Shown here piece after piece: positions 33,339 through 43,392 of a stretch of DNA of 46,808 nt. Both the position numbers and the translations under genes were made by a program. The stretch covers positions 1-46,808 of the forward strand of contig JAPLLZ010000033.1 of assembly GCA_026387265.1 (NCBI GenBank), written 5' to 3'. This stretch comes from Candidatus Omnitrophota bacterium (GTDB lineage: Bacteria > Omnitrophota > Gorgyraeia > Gygaellales > Profunditerraquicolaceae). Below the pieces are notes generated by a model that saw nothing but the letters and a program-made list of their open reading frames with translations, ran no database searches and was not told where the DNA came from. The stretch's first letter is position 1. Each line of letters begins with the position of its first letter.

Positions 33339-33941
33339 CTAACTTTTTTGTACCGGTTGAATTTTTATAACACAAGACAAACCGGATACTTCTATCATCT
33401 TGTCGATTTTAAAACCCGTTTTATACAATAATGATCGGATTCCATCCTGAGAAAATATCCGGATAGATATCCCGTGCAAATAATGCATCATTTTATAACT
33501 GTAGCCCAGTATACTCCTCATCGGCACAAGAATAACCATAAAACCACCTGGCTTAAGATGCGCCGCCAAATTACTCAAAGCTTTTTCAGGAGAACGAACA
33601 AATTCTAAAGTTCCTAAACAAATAATTTTATCAAACTTCTGTTGAATCGAAAAATCCTCTACATCCGATATCCGCCCGACAATTCCTTTCTGTTTTACTA
33701 AATCAATCATCGAAGATGCTACATCTACGCAAATCACCTGGCATCCTTTGTTCTTTAAAATTTCTGCATAAATTCCCGGCCCGCTTCCGGCGTCTAAAAT
33801 ATGCTCATTTTTTTGCGCAGACAATAACGTCAAAACTGCCATTTTTTCTTTCGCTTTTATTGTTCTCCAGATAAAATTACACCTAATCGCTTTTTCATAC
33901 ATACTACTTTGATGATTAAAATGCTTCTCTATATTTTTCAT
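33339..33941 (-). CDS. Class I SAM-dependent methyltransferase
   Basis: A 200-residue Rossmann methyltransferase: motif I ILDAGSGPGIYAE, acidic end of beta2 ICVDVASSMI, and motif around IICLGTLEFVRSPEKAL and HLKPGGFMVILVP. UbiE/Methyltransf_11 style. Its start overlaps the GT39 stop by 4 nt (ATGA), so both are made together; the methyl acceptor may be a lipid or a sugar built by the neighbours. Substrate not deducible. Confidence 0.88.
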   Translation of the reverse strand: MKNIEKHFNHQSSMYEKAIRCNFIWRTIKAKEKMAVLTLLSAQKNEHILDAGSGPGIYAEILKNKGCQVICVDVASSMIDLVKQKGIVGRISDVEDFSIQQKFDKIICLGTLEFVRSPEKALSNLAAHLKPGGFMVILVPMRSILGYSYKMMHYLHGISIRIFSQDGIRSLLYKTGFKIDKMIEVSGLSCVIKIQPVQKS

Positions 33942-35674
33942 TGTTCCATTTTAAAAATTTCTATAGCCTTCTTGCCATCAGGATAACAGATAACTTTAAC
34001 CGGCAATTTCTCCGGATAGAACAACCTGAACTTTTTATATAACTGGCAGTTAAAAGCGTCCCAGTCATATCCTCTTGATTCCGGCGACCAAAGACAATAA
34101 AAAACAACGTCTTTGGACTGCGCTAAATCATCTCCCCAGCAGGGAATAAACTTATTGAGACGTTTTTTTTCAAATAAATCCTGCCCTCTACGTTTTGCTA
34201 AAATGAAATAAAATTCAGCCGGGATCATTCTCCACTCTATGGCCGCCTTGGCACCCGATTTCATAAATAACGCGTCTTCAGAGAGAAACCTGGATACCTC
34301 TGCGCAACCGTAACTGTATGCTTTTAAGCTTCCTAAAGGAATTTTATTCAAATAACCAAAATAGCTTGATCCGTATATCCATATGCCAATAATCGCCGCG
34401 GCTACAGAATAAGGAATAAGTCTTTTAAATTTACTAAGCAACACACCGTAAGCCATCAGGATGCACAATGCCGGGGCAACCGCAATAATATATCTGTCTG
34501 CAACTTCGCTGATGAAACAAACTAAAAAAAACATCCCCCCTATCAACCATATTCTGACAACTCTAGCCAAGGAGGGATTTTTCTGTATACTTAAAAAACC
34601 AAACACCAAGGATATTAATAAAAACGGCTGAATGATCGGTCCGGCAAACCCCGGAGCAAATAATGAAAATGGATCTTCCGCCCAAAAAAGTAATATAAAT
34701 GCGTCTTTTAAGCGATCAATTGCATTCAGAATTAGATTATTATGAAAAAGAGATACAGAATGATAATATTGGCTGTGCACAAAATTTACCTTACCCCACA
34801 TAATTAAAAAAGGATGCAACGGGATGATGAATAATAAAATAGAATTTATAAAATCAATTTTTTTCATCCAGGATAATTCTTTTCTAAATACAATGCAGCA
34901 AATAACCGCTAAAATTACATATACCTGCGATGCGGTATACGTCCAAAAGGCGGCAATGCCTAATACAAAAAAAGATAAATAGAAATACTTATAACTTTCT
35001 TTTTTTATGGCTTTGGCAAACAATAAAAAGAATAGTGCCCCAAAACAAGGGGTAAGTATTGCGTTCACTCCTACCCGGGATTGAATAATATGCCAGGGCA
35101 AAATTGCTAAGAAAAAAGCAGACAGCAGGGCTGTTTTTCTTTCGCCTAATTCTTTAACTAATCTATACACAAACCATATCGTTAAGATCCCGATAATTAT
35201 TGACGGTAACCTTACAATTATTTCGGGATTTATAAACCATTTTGCAGAAACAACGGCAAGTAATGAAAATAATGCCGGAACCTTGCCATTTAAAAAAGTA
35301 ATCGGGACTCCGGCATAAGAAACAAAATCTTTATTCTGGAATAAAAACAGGGTTCTTAAGGTAGTATGGGCTTCGTCATGATTTAGGGGCAGGGTATTTA
35401 TTTTATATAACCTAAAAAATAAACCGATCAATAGAATAAAAAACAGGGCTATTGAGTATCGTGAAAATTGAAAAGTTAATCCTTTTTTACTAGGAATGAG
35501 CCAAAGGACTAAAACCAAAACGGTTGGCCAAAAACAAATTTGTTGAAACCGGTAAAAAATTGTGCCGGGCAGGCAAAAATCAGCTAAATAACTGCTAATG
35601 ATAACACCGGCAGTTATAACAAAAAATGCCAGTTTTTTTCTAAAATCGTTTACGATCCAATAATCATAAAACAT
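33938..35674 (-). CDS. GT39/ArnT-like membrane glycosyltransferase
   Basis: A 578-residue integral membrane protein with 11-13 helices. The first periplasmic loop LNHDEAHTT holds the acidic catalytic pair typical of PMT/ArnT family (usually DE/DD). RLPSIIIGILTIWFVYRL and WHIIQSRVGVN follow family order. It transfers a sugar from a polyprenyl-phosphate donor to protein, lipid or glycan on the outer face. It overlaps the methyltransferase and lies 3 nt after an SGNH protein gene, so this is a compact envelope operon. Confidence 0.85.
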   Translation of the reverse strand: MFYDYWIVNDFRKKLAFFVITAGVIISSYLADFCLPGTIFYRFQQICFWPTVLVLVLWLIPSKKGLTFQFSRYSIALFFILLIGLFFRLYKINTLPLNHDEAHTTLRTLFLFQNKDFVSYAGVPITFLNGKVPALFSLLAVVSAKWFINPEIIVRLPSIIIGILTIWFVYRLVKELGERKTALLSAFFLAILPWHIIQSRVGVNAILTPCFGALFFLLFAKAIKKESYKYFYLSFFVLGIAAFWTYTASQVYVILAVICCIVFRKELSWMKKIDFINSILLFIIPLHPFLIMWGKVNFVHSQYYHSVSLFHNNLILNAIDRLKDAFILLFWAEDPFSLFAPGFAGPIIQPFLLISLVFGFLSIQKNPSLARVVRIWLIGGMFFLVCFISEVADRYIIAVAPALCILMAYGVLLSKFKRLIPYSVAAAIIGIWIYGSSYFGYLNKIPLGSLKAYSYGCAEVSRFLSEDALFMKSGAKAAIEWRMIPAEFYFILAKRRGQDLFEKKRLNKFIPCWGDDLAQSKDVVFYCLWSPESRGYDWDAFNCQLYKKFRLFYPEKLPVKVICYPDGKKAIEIFKMEQ

Positions 35675-35677
35675 CGT

Positions 35678-36697
35678 TTATACCAAGTTTTGCAAAAAAT
35701 AATTGCAGATTATTTTATCATAAAGAAGATTTAATTCTTTCTTATGGTGTATTTGGTCTTCCTGTGTTTGCCTATACCAGATTAACTCATTTTGAGGCAG
35801 ATAATTGTGCAAATCAAGAAAATTAATATTAAGCTCCTTTAACGCACCAATGATATTTTCATAATTTTCTCGCTGATCAACATCATATTCACCTAAAGGT
35901 TTTAAATAAGGAAAAACTACAGCAAACAGAGATAGTCGGTTCCTATCGCAAATGTCTTTAATGCCAGCTAAATAATGTAGCCCTTCTTTCTTTTTTATGC
36001 TAAAACCTTCTTTTCCTTTCTGTAAACCTGATAGGTAGCTATTTAATCTAAGAATTATAAATCGGTAAAGATACGAATGTTGCGTGAGTAATTGATTCGG
36101 CATATGCCTCCTCATCAACTCGCTACTGGCATGAAAACTGCAGCGAAAAATTCCTTTTTCGTCCTTATAATAAACACTTGAATCGACATCAAAATCATTT
36201 AAACAGAAATAAATAATAACGGAATCTGGTTTAAAATGTAACCCCTTATTCTTTAAATACAAGTAGTAACGCCTGATATCATAAGCACCTACAGCTGCAT
36301 TCCAAACTTGGAATCTATACTTTAAATGTAGGGGCGGGCTTTGATTAAGCAAATCCTCCAAAAAAGTAACAGCAAACCCTTCAGCTATAGAATCGCCAAG
36401 GATTAAAATGCGGAAAACATCTTTATTCTTTTCAAGTTTATATTCTTTACTTACTAACCCGTGTGAATTAATTCCTTGAAAATTGGGTATATTTTCAAAA
36501 CCTAACACCGATGAATATTGCTTTCTTTGCAACATTGCGTTATCTATCCCACAATCGGTAGCTGCCTTATAAGAGGTGGTAACATATCCGATTTTTTTAT
36601 TTATCCGAAAGAACAACTCCAAAGAAAATAAAATACATATTGTTCCAATTAAAATGGCAGTTATTCTAAACAATATACGCTTTATTATCATTTTCAT
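35678..36697 (-). CDS. Membrane-anchored SGNH-like protein
   Basis: An N-terminal membrane segment (ILFRITAILIGTICILFSLELFF) and an SGNH domain: ILILGDSIAEGFAV with the nucleophile Ser, a block II-like AAVGAYDI, and YFCLNDFDVD (block III, Asn-Asp). The last His region is DQIHHKK, not a clean DxxH, so activity is less sure. I prefer ATG 36697 (MKMIIKRI...) because the track start overlaps the upstream gene without a ribosome-binding site; a start at 36751 is possible. Likely a glycan O-acyl esterase or acyltransferase partner of the neighbouring GT39. Confidence 0.75.
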   Translation of the reverse strand: MKMIIKRILFRITAILIGTICILFSLELFFRINKKIGYVTTSYKAATDCGIDNAMLQRKQYSSVLGFENIPNFQGINSHGLVSKEYKLEKNKDVFRILILGDSIAEGFAVTFLEDLLNQSPPLHLKYRFQVWNAAVGAYDIRRYYLYLKNKGLHFKPDSVIIYFCLNDFDVDSSVYYKDEKGIFRCSFHASSELMRRHMPNQLLTQHSYLYRFIILRLNSYLSGLQKGKEGFSIKKKEGLHYLAGIKDICDRNRLSLFAVVFPYLKPLGEYDVDQRENYENIIGALKELNINFLDLHNYLPQNELIWYRQTQEDQIHHKKELNLLYDKIICNYFLQNLV

Positions 36698-36731
36698 TAT
36701 CCACTGGTCATTTGAGTTATTTTTTCCCAAC

Positions 36732-38823
36732 CTACTTCCTATAAGGTTCAAGTAATTCCAGTAATTTAGGGCTTCGGGGATAGCCTAGCTGAACAGCCTG
36801 ATCGCAATGTTGGATGGCTAAGGTATATTCTTGGGCATAATAGTAGGCTAGAGCAAGATTATTGTGCGCGACAGCAAGAGCTGGATCAAGCTCTAGGGCT
36901 TTTTTAAGTAATAGGATTGCTTCCTCGCTTCTATTGGTAATTAAATAGGCATTTGCCAGGCCGACGCATGATTCTTTGGAGCCCGGGTTAAGCTCTAGGG
37001 CTTTTTTATAGAAGAGCACCGCATCTTTATCCCTCTGGGTAGCTAAAGCCAGATTACCGCAATAATAGTAAGCATCAAAAAACTCTTTACGGTTTAAACT
37101 AAGATAGAGAGTGCCAAGGGAGTCGTGGGCATATAAAAATCGCGGAGCAAGCTCTATTGCCCGAGCATACAATTCTAATGCCCCGTCTTTATCACCAAGC
37201 GCATCCTTTATACTAGCAAGATTAAAATATGATCCGACCTCTAGGGTCATCCAGTGAGCTGCCACAACCTTATTTCTATCATTGAGTAAATCCTTCATAT
37301 TAGCAAATTTAAAATATGCTCCTGTTTTTACCGCCATCCAGTTAGCTGCCGCAACTTTATTTTTACTATTGGTAAAACCGTTGGAGTCAGCAGAGTTAAA
37401 ATATGTCTCTGCCTCTTTGATCAACCGCTCAAACACCGCTGCTGCTTCCTGATTTTTACCCAAAGCTTGCCAAGCAAGCCCTAGGTTAAGATAACGGTGA
37501 TTAAATATGGGGTCATCCGGAGATCCCGGCTGTACATTTACTGCTTGCATAAAATCAAAAAGGGCTTGATGGTATTTACCTTGCCTCAACAAAACCTCAC
37601 CGCGATGGCTAAAAGCAACGGCAGTATCAGGATATTTTTCTAAAATATCATTCCACAAGCTTAAGCTGTCTTTCCAAGTATGGCATCTTTTCCAGGTGGC
37701 CGATCCCAAAGAAATAATTACTCCGGCCATAGCAATCACTAAAAAAGTTTTAAGCAAATAGGCGTGTTTTGTTTTTCCGGTATATAACCACAGATAACCT
37801 AGAGCAAGTAGATAAAATATCCCGATTACCGCAAGGTAAATGTAACGGTCAGCGGTTAATACATAATCTAACGGTAAGAAACGAATAACAGGAAAGACAA
37901 TCAGCAAAAAAATCCCACTGCCTAGAATTACTTTTTTTGTATACCGGATGGAGATAATTATAGCAACGACAAGAATAATCATCAGCACAAAAGAATACAA
38001 ATAAAACGGGTTATTTTTTATCTCAATATAAGGATATAACACAGAAAGCTTAACCGGCAACAAAAGCTTATTAAGGTAAAAGATAACATCGCCTGATGCT
38101 CCAAGAAGCTTAGTAAAAAAGCTAAATGAACTTTTAACATAAAAAGTCTGGGTTGGAAAGGAACCCAAAGAGGCAAGCAGCCCAAAAAGTATCGACAGTA
38201 AAAAATAGGGAATTTTTTCGATGAATGCAGCCGGATTTATTTTCCTGGAATAAAAATAATCCAGCAAAAACAAAACTAAAGGTAGGGTCATCGCCATGGA
38301 TTTTGATGAAAGAGCCAGAATAAACAAACCTAAACATAGAAAATAGTATTTTACCGCTTTGTCTTTTCTTAAGTAGTAAAGATAGCTAATTAATGCTCCT
38401 AGAAAAAAGAAGGCATAGAGTAAGTTTTTCCTCTCGCTGATCCAAGCTACTGATTCTACCTGCATCGGATGGATACCAAAGAGAATAGCAGTTATCCAAG
38501 CAACAGAAGCTCTACCGCTGATTAAATAAAACAACCAAAATACCAAAAGGCAGTTTAATAAATGCAGGATAAGATTAGTTAAATGGTAGTTAAACGGATT
38601 AAGTTTAAAAAAATGGTATTCCAATAGGTAAGAAAAAATTGTTACCGGCTGATAATGCGTGATAAAAAATGAGGTGGAAATATTTTTTAAATTTGTTAGG
38701 GTTATCGACCGAATAGCTTTATTTTCAGTTACATACAAATTATCATCCAAGTTTATGAAATTATTCTTTAACGAAGGATAGAAAGAGGCGAAAACGACAA
38801 ATAATTAGATTGTTTTTTTTCAC
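36732..38823 (-). pseudogene. TMTC-like membrane TPR protein, N-terminus frameshifted
   Basis: The ORF (36732..38750) has a GT-C/PMT-like membrane half (HPMQVESVAWISERKNLLYA, KSMAMTLPLVLFLLDYF) and about eight C-terminal TPRs, as in O-mannosyltransferase TMTC-like proteins of bacteria. The track start is a TTG with no ribosome-binding site, yet upstream codons in the same frame still encode family sequence (FYPSLKNNFINLDDNLYV) until a TAA. One base fewer near 38796-38806 would join it to a GTG at 38823 (VKKNNLII...), giving 696 residues and the missing first helix. So the N-terminus is probably broken by a single-base insertion or sequencing error. Predicted role: outer-face sugar transfer to protein. 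Confidence 0.75.
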
Positions 38824-38915
38824 AGTTGAAATTTTGGCCTGCGGATTCACCTTAATCTTTTTCTGCAATTCTACTAAAATAAACCGGACTTAAAATTCCC
38901 GATTCATCATAAGAA

Positions 38916-39944
38916 TTAACGCGTGATTACTTCGATTACAGAGGTGGCGCTAGAGATAGAGCCTGCTTGGTCCCTGACGGTAAGAGTGGCTGTAAAATTA
39001 CGCGAACCGAAAGTGGTGCTCCAATAGGTATTTTCAGGATTTTTCAAAGTAGAAGTATCTCCATCACCAAAATTCCAAAGATAAGAAACGATCTTACCTG
39101 ATTTAGAGAATGACTTCTGCCCGGAGAAAGTTACTTTAAGGGGAGAATAACCTTTAACCGGTTTAGCAATAATCACCGCCACCGGGGGCTCTGATACTAT
39201 CTTAACAGCCGGCACTTCTTCAGCCGGTAAAGGCTTAACTTCTGCTACAGTAGTAGCAGACACAACGGGCTCTGTAGCGGATGTTACCACAGACTCATCT
39301 TTAGCCACAACCGGCTCCTGTGCGCTTGGAATAACCGGCTCCGGGGCAGGCGCGGGTGCAGATACTACTGTTTGAGACACAGAGGCCGCTTTTTGCTGCA
39401 CTTGGGCTTGCGGTTCAGGCTTAGCTTCAGAAAGCGCAGCCTCTACTATACCCTGGCCGCCTTTTTCTTCCACTAAATCTTTGGCAACATAAGCATCGAG
39501 TTCTCTTTTAAGCTTAGCTACACGCGCTGTTTCCAATGCTTCTTTCTCTTCATCCAACTTATCTACTCTGGCTTTATATTTAGGATTATGATTATATTTA
39601 TAATCTGTCACAGCTCTAAATGGCCAATTCAAAACTCCGCCTAAAAGCCCTAAAGCCATTACAGGAGGATCCCAAAAAAATCCTTTTAGGCGCGACTCAA
39701 TCTGATCCATCCGTTTATAATAAAACTCTACCTTAGATCTGCGCCGTTTAAAACGTTCCTTGGCCAAACTTAAATCTGGAAGGGTCTTCTCTGTGCCCAC
39801 AGTGTACTCTGTAATTGGCTTGCCATCATAACAAACCAAATAACCTTTCCCCCCAGAGGCATCAGATTTCTGAAATTTATAAGTAGCGCAACCGGATAAG
39901 ATAAATATCAAGAATAAAAATAGCAAAAATTTTCGCATGCTCAT
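38916..39944 (-). CDS. Lipoprotein with C-terminal PKD domain
   Basis: A 342-residue exported lipoprotein: KFLLFLFLIFILSGCATY gives a lipobox with Cys about 19. The middle holds a Lys/Glu-rich helix (KARVDKLDEEKEALETARVAK) and a low-complexity Ala/Pro/Val/Glu linker (about 175-255). The C-terminal 85 residues are a PKD domain (SPLKVTFSGQKSFS, SYLWNFGDGDTS), an Ig-like fold used for surface adhesion or glycan binding. Likely an outer-membrane or wall-linked surface protein. GAAGG precedes ATG 39944. Confidence 0.85.
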   Translation of the reverse strand: MSMRKFLLFLFLIFILSGCATYKFQKSDASGGKGYLVCYDGKPITEYTVGTEKTLPDLSLAKERFKRRRSKVEFYYKRMDQIESRLKGFFWDPPVMALGLLGGVLNWPFRAVTDYKYNHNPKYKARVDKLDEEKEALETARVAKLKRELDAYVAKDLVEEKGGQGIVEAALSEAKPEPQAQVQQKAASVSQTVVSAPAPAPEPVIPSAQEPVVAKDESVVTSATEPVVSATTVAEVKPLPAEEVPAVKIVSEPPVAVIIAKPVKGYSPLKVTFSGQKSFSKSGKIVSYLWNFGDGDTSTLKNPENTYWSTTFGSRNFTATLTVRDQAGSISSATSVIEVITR

Positions 39945-39995
39945 CTTTTTTTCCTTCTTTTTTATTTCGCTTCTTGTTGCTCCTACAGTATATGA

Positions 39996-40553
39996 TTACT
40001 GGCGCATTAAAGCAAGTGCTTCCGAGCGGGTCTTTTCATTTTCTTTAAAAATTCCGCGCACTGCACTGGTTACGGTCATTGTCCCAGGTTTTTTTACCCC
40101 GCGCATCGACATACATAAATGCTCCGCTTCAATAACCACCATTACCCCCAAAGGCTTTAATTTGCTCATCACAATCTCGGCAATCTGCGTAGTCAGCCTT
40201 TCCTGGACTTGCGGGCGACGAGCCAAAATGTCTACCACCCGGGCAAGCTTGCTTAAACCGGTAACCCGTCCATTTTTAGGAATATAAGCAATGCTGGCTT
40301 TGCCTAAAAAGGGGAGCAGATGATGTTCGCAAACAGAATACAACGGTATACCGCGCAATAAAATAATCTCATGGTGTTTCTGCTCTAAGATTACCTCTAG
40401 CTCTTTTTCCGGATCTTGCTTAATCCCGGAAAATATCTCTTCGCACATTTGGGCAAAACGACGCGGTGTTTCTAAAAGATCCTTTCTTTGCGGATCCTCT
40501 CCGATTGCCTCTAAGATCTGGTATACTGCTTTTTCAATTTTAGCTTTATTCAT
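39996..40553 (-). CDS. folE: GTP cyclohydrolase I
   Basis: First step of folate synthesis: GTP to 7,8-dihydroneopterin triphosphate. The 185 residues hold zinc ligands Cys in CEHHLLPF, His in the same motif and Cys in [30 protein letters not shown] is the family block. It lies near folC, also a folate gene, with mnmE between them. Confidence 0.97.
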   Translation of the reverse strand: MNKAKIEKAVYQILEAIGEDPQRKDLLETPRRFAQMCEEIFSGIKQDPEKELEVILEQKHHEIILLRGIPLYSVCEHHLLPFLGKASIAYIPKNGRVTGLSKLARVVDILARRPQVQERLTTQIAEIVMSKLKPLGVMVVIEAEHLCMSMRGVKKPGTMTVTSAVRGIFKENEKTRSEALALMRQ

Positions 40554-40636
40554 TTGGAAGTTCCTTAACTAAATAATAAAATTACTTAGGTATTATCTAA
40601 TGAAAACCCGCTTTCTGCAATAAGATTTATTAATTT

Positions 40637-40664
40637 GTAGAGACGCAAAATCTTGCGTCTCTAC
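40637..40664. repeat. GTAGAGACGC hairpin repeat, copy 1
   Basis: GTAGAGACGCAA-AATC-TTGCGTCTCTAC: a perfect 12-bp stem with a 4-nt loop, in the folE-mnmE gap. A degenerate copy lies at 45688-45715. The same short palindrome motif is familiar from dispersed repeats in cyanobacterial genomes. Confidence 0.8.
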
Positions 40665-40685
40665 GTTATATTTGGCTGTTTGGAG

Positions 40686-42068
40686 TTATTTCCCAATACA
40701 AAAATCCATAAATATTTTATCTAAAAGATCCGTGGAAAAATCCTTCCCTAAGATTCCGTCCAAATAGGAACAGGCATCTTTTAAATTTTGCGTGATAAAT
40801 TCTATGGATAGTTTGTCAGCAAACATATGCCTGGCTTCATCAATTAGCTGCCGGGTATCCCGCAGGGCTTGGATATGCCTAAGGTTACTTACTAACGCAA
40901 GCTCCGGACCGGGCAACTTGCCCTGATAAACAAAACTATAAAGGGCATCCTCCAGGAGATTTAAATTTTTTCCTGACTTTGCCGCCAGCGTTATAACTCT
41001 GGGGAAAATCTGTACAATTTCATCTTTTTCAATACGCGCCTTTAAATCAATCTTGTTAATCACGGCAATGACATTTTTATTTTTCACTACCCTGATCAAG
41101 TCCCGGTCTTGCGGCTTGAGTTTACTGCTGGCATCAAATAAAATAACTACCAAATCAGCTGAATCAATTTGGTTGCGGGCGAGCTTTACCGCTTTTTTCT
41201 CAATCAGATTACGCGGCTTAAGAATCCCGGCAGTATCCACAATCCTTACCGGAATACCTTTGATATCAATGAGCTCTTCGATCGTATCGCGGGTAGTCCC
41301 GGCAACCGGAGTAACGATTGAGCGCTCTTTTTTGAGCAAGGCATTTAAGAGCGAGGATTTTCCCACATTAGGCTTACCGCAAATAACTACATGCAACCCT
41401 TCGCGCAGAATCCTGCCGCTATCGGCACTACTTAATAGCGCTTTTAACTGCGTATCAACATCGGTAATCCGGTGTAAAATTTCAGCCATATTTTGAGTTT
41501 GCGCGACTTCTTCAGGAAAATCAATATGTGCCTCCAGAATTACTAAAATATCCAATAGCCCCTGACGGATTTTATTAATCTCCCGGGAAAGAGCGCCACT
41601 TAGCTGGCTTAAACTTATTTTAAGCGCAGAGTCTGTCTTGGCGCGGATAATATCAATAACCGCTTCCGCCTGGGTTAAATCAATGCGGCCGTTTAAAAAC
41701 GCCCGCTTAGTAAACTCACCAGGGCTGGCCAGGCGGCAACCATGTCTAAGGATTAGGTCTAAAATTTTACGTAAAGACAACATGCCGCCGTGACAATTAA
41801 TCTCTACTACATCCTGGCGGGTATAGGATTTAGGGCCGCGCATAACCGTCAAGATCACCTCATCAATAATTTTATGTTCATCAACAATCTTACCGTAATG
41901 CATGGAATAACTTTTAAAATGCGTGGGCTTTTCTTTATACAGGCCCACAAATATTTTATTGGCAACAGCTAATGATTGTGCGCCGCTAAGGCGGACAATA
42001 CCAATTCCTCCTTCACCGGTGGCAGTAGAAATTGCGGCAATGGTATCCTGAAGGCTATTCTTTAACAT
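40686..42068 (-). CDS. mnmE: tRNA modification GTPase MnmE
   Basis: With MnmG it forms the (carboxymethyl)aminomethyl group at U34 of certain tRNAs. The N-terminal THF-binding domain (about 1-120: ATGEGGIGIVRLSG, VEINCHGG), G domain (GKPNVGKSSLLNAL, DTAGI, NKID) and the C-terminal CIGK are all intact; 460 residues is typical. The last 14 nt of folC overlap its start, indicating coupling. Confidence 0.97.
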   Translation of the reverse strand: MLKNSLQDTIAAISTATGEGGIGIVRLSGAQSLAVANKIFVGLYKEKPTHFKSYSMHYGKIVDEHKIIDEVILTVMRGPKSYTRQDVVEINCHGGMLSLRKILDLILRHGCRLASPGEFTKRAFLNGRIDLTQAEAVIDIIRAKTDSALKISLSQLSGALSREINKIRQGLLDILVILEAHIDFPEEVAQTQNMAEILHRITDVDTQLKALLSSADSGRILREGLHVVICGKPNVGKSSLLNALLKKERSIVTPVAGTTRDTIEELIDIKGIPVRIVDTAGILKPRNLIEKKAVKLARNQIDSADLVVILFDASSKLKPQDRDLIRVVKNKNVIAVINKIDLKARIEKDEIVQIFPRVITLAAKSGKNLNLLEDALYSFVYQGKLPGPELALVSNLRHIQALRDTRQLIDEARHMFADKLSIEFITQNLKDACSYLDGILGKDFSTDLLDKIFMDFCIGK

Positions 42069-43389
42069 CTCTGAATTCTCCGACTACAAATAATGAACCC
42101 GTGACTAAAATTAAATCTTTTTTGCCAGCTAGGCTTCTGGCTAAAAGTTTAGCTTCTTTTACCCCTGAGGTCAAATGTAGTTTTCTCTTAAAATATCCAG
42201 CCAGCTTAACTGGATCAGTTGCCCGGGAAGTTTGCGCACAGGTTAAGATTACTTCATCCGCCAAAGGATCCAGCGCTTGGCATATTCCGGCAATATCTTT
42301 ATCTGATGAAATGCCCAAAACTAAAATAAGCTTACGGTATTGAAAATTATTTTCGATTGCTTTCCTGAGAACCTGGGCAGAAGCGGAATTTTGCGCGCCG
42401 TCTAAAATCACCAAGGGGCCGGTCTGCACTACTTCACATCTTCCCGGCCAGACAGCCTGTTTGAGCCCCCGCCGTATAGCCTGCGGAGTAATCGAAATAC
42501 CGTAAACACTCAAGCCCTCCACCAACCCAATGGCCAAAGCAGTATTAGCTGCCTGATGCTCACCCAAAAGACGCAAACGCAAATTTTTGTAGTCATTGAG
42601 CAAACCTTTAATTAACAATCCTTTTTTGGGTATTGCATATTTTATCTGACGGCCTACTTCATAAAGCTTGGCACCAAATTTCTTGCATCGTTTACGAATT
42701 ACCCTGCTAGCTTCCTTAACCTGCGCAGCGGAAATTACAATTGCTCCGCTGCGCTTAATAATCCCGGATTTTTCCGCGGCAATCTTGGCCAGGGTATTTC
42801 CTAATTTCTGCACATGCTCAAAACTAAGCGGGGTAATCCCGCACACCAAAGAATCAGCCGCATTAGTTGCATCCAACCTGCCCCCCATACCTGTTTCTAA
42901 AATCACAAAATCAATTTGTTGGCGTTTAAAATATAAAAAAGCTAACGCAGTATAAACCTCAAAAAACGAAAGATACCCATATTTTGAACGCCGGTTATAT
43001 TTATTAATCAGAGGCCTTAACTCTTGAACTAAATGTGCCAACGCTACCTTAGAAATCATCCCTTCAAAATCTCCGCCTGTTTGCTTAGCCTTATAAACAA
43101 AAGGGCGCAGAATACGGATTCTTTCTCTGAAGTCATGCAGATGCGGTGAAGTATATAGCCCGACGCTAAAACCAGATGCCCTAAGCATATAGGCAACCAA
43201 AGCACAAGTCGAACCCTTACCTTTTGTCCCGGCAACATGAATAACCCGTAAAGATTTCTGAGGATCTCCCAGAACCGCTAAAAATTTCCGGATACGTTCC
43301 AGCTTAATTGTTTTCTGATAAGAATAGTTTAGGTCTTTTTCGTAATTAACGAGGGAATTTAAGTATTGCAAAACTTCCGGGTAGGTCAT
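42055..43389 (-). CDS. folC: Folylpolyglutamate/dihydrofolate synthase
   Basis: Adds glutamate to dihydropteroate and folates using ATP. The Mur-ligase-like P-loop is HVAGTKGKGSTCAL; GLYTSPHLHDFRERI and ETGMGGRLDATNA are family motifs, and LDGAQNSASA is the C-terminal domain block (usually DGAHN). 444 residues. Sits between purH (3-nt gap) and mnmE (14-nt overlap). Confidence 0.95.
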   Translation of the reverse strand: MTYPEVLQYLNSLVNYEKDLNYSYQKTIKLERIRKFLAVLGDPQKSLRVIHVAGTKGKGSTCALVAYMLRASGFSVGLYTSPHLHDFRERIRILRPFVYKAKQTGGDFEGMISKVALAHLVQELRPLINKYNRRSKYGYLSFFEVYTALAFLYFKRQQIDFVILETGMGGRLDATNAADSLVCGITPLSFEHVQKLGNTLAKIAAEKSGIIKRSGAIVISAAQVKEASRVIRKRCKKFGAKLYEVGRQIKYAIPKKGLLIKGLLNDYKNLRLRLLGEHQAANTALAIGLVEGLSVYGISITPQAIRRGLKQAVWPGRCEVVQTGPLVILDGAQNSASAQVLRKAIENNFQYRKLILVLGISSDKDIAGICQALDPLADEVILTCAQTSRATDPVKLAGYFKRKLHLTSGVKEAKLLARSLAGKKDLILVTGSLFVVGEFRDVKE

Positions 43390-43392
43390 ACA

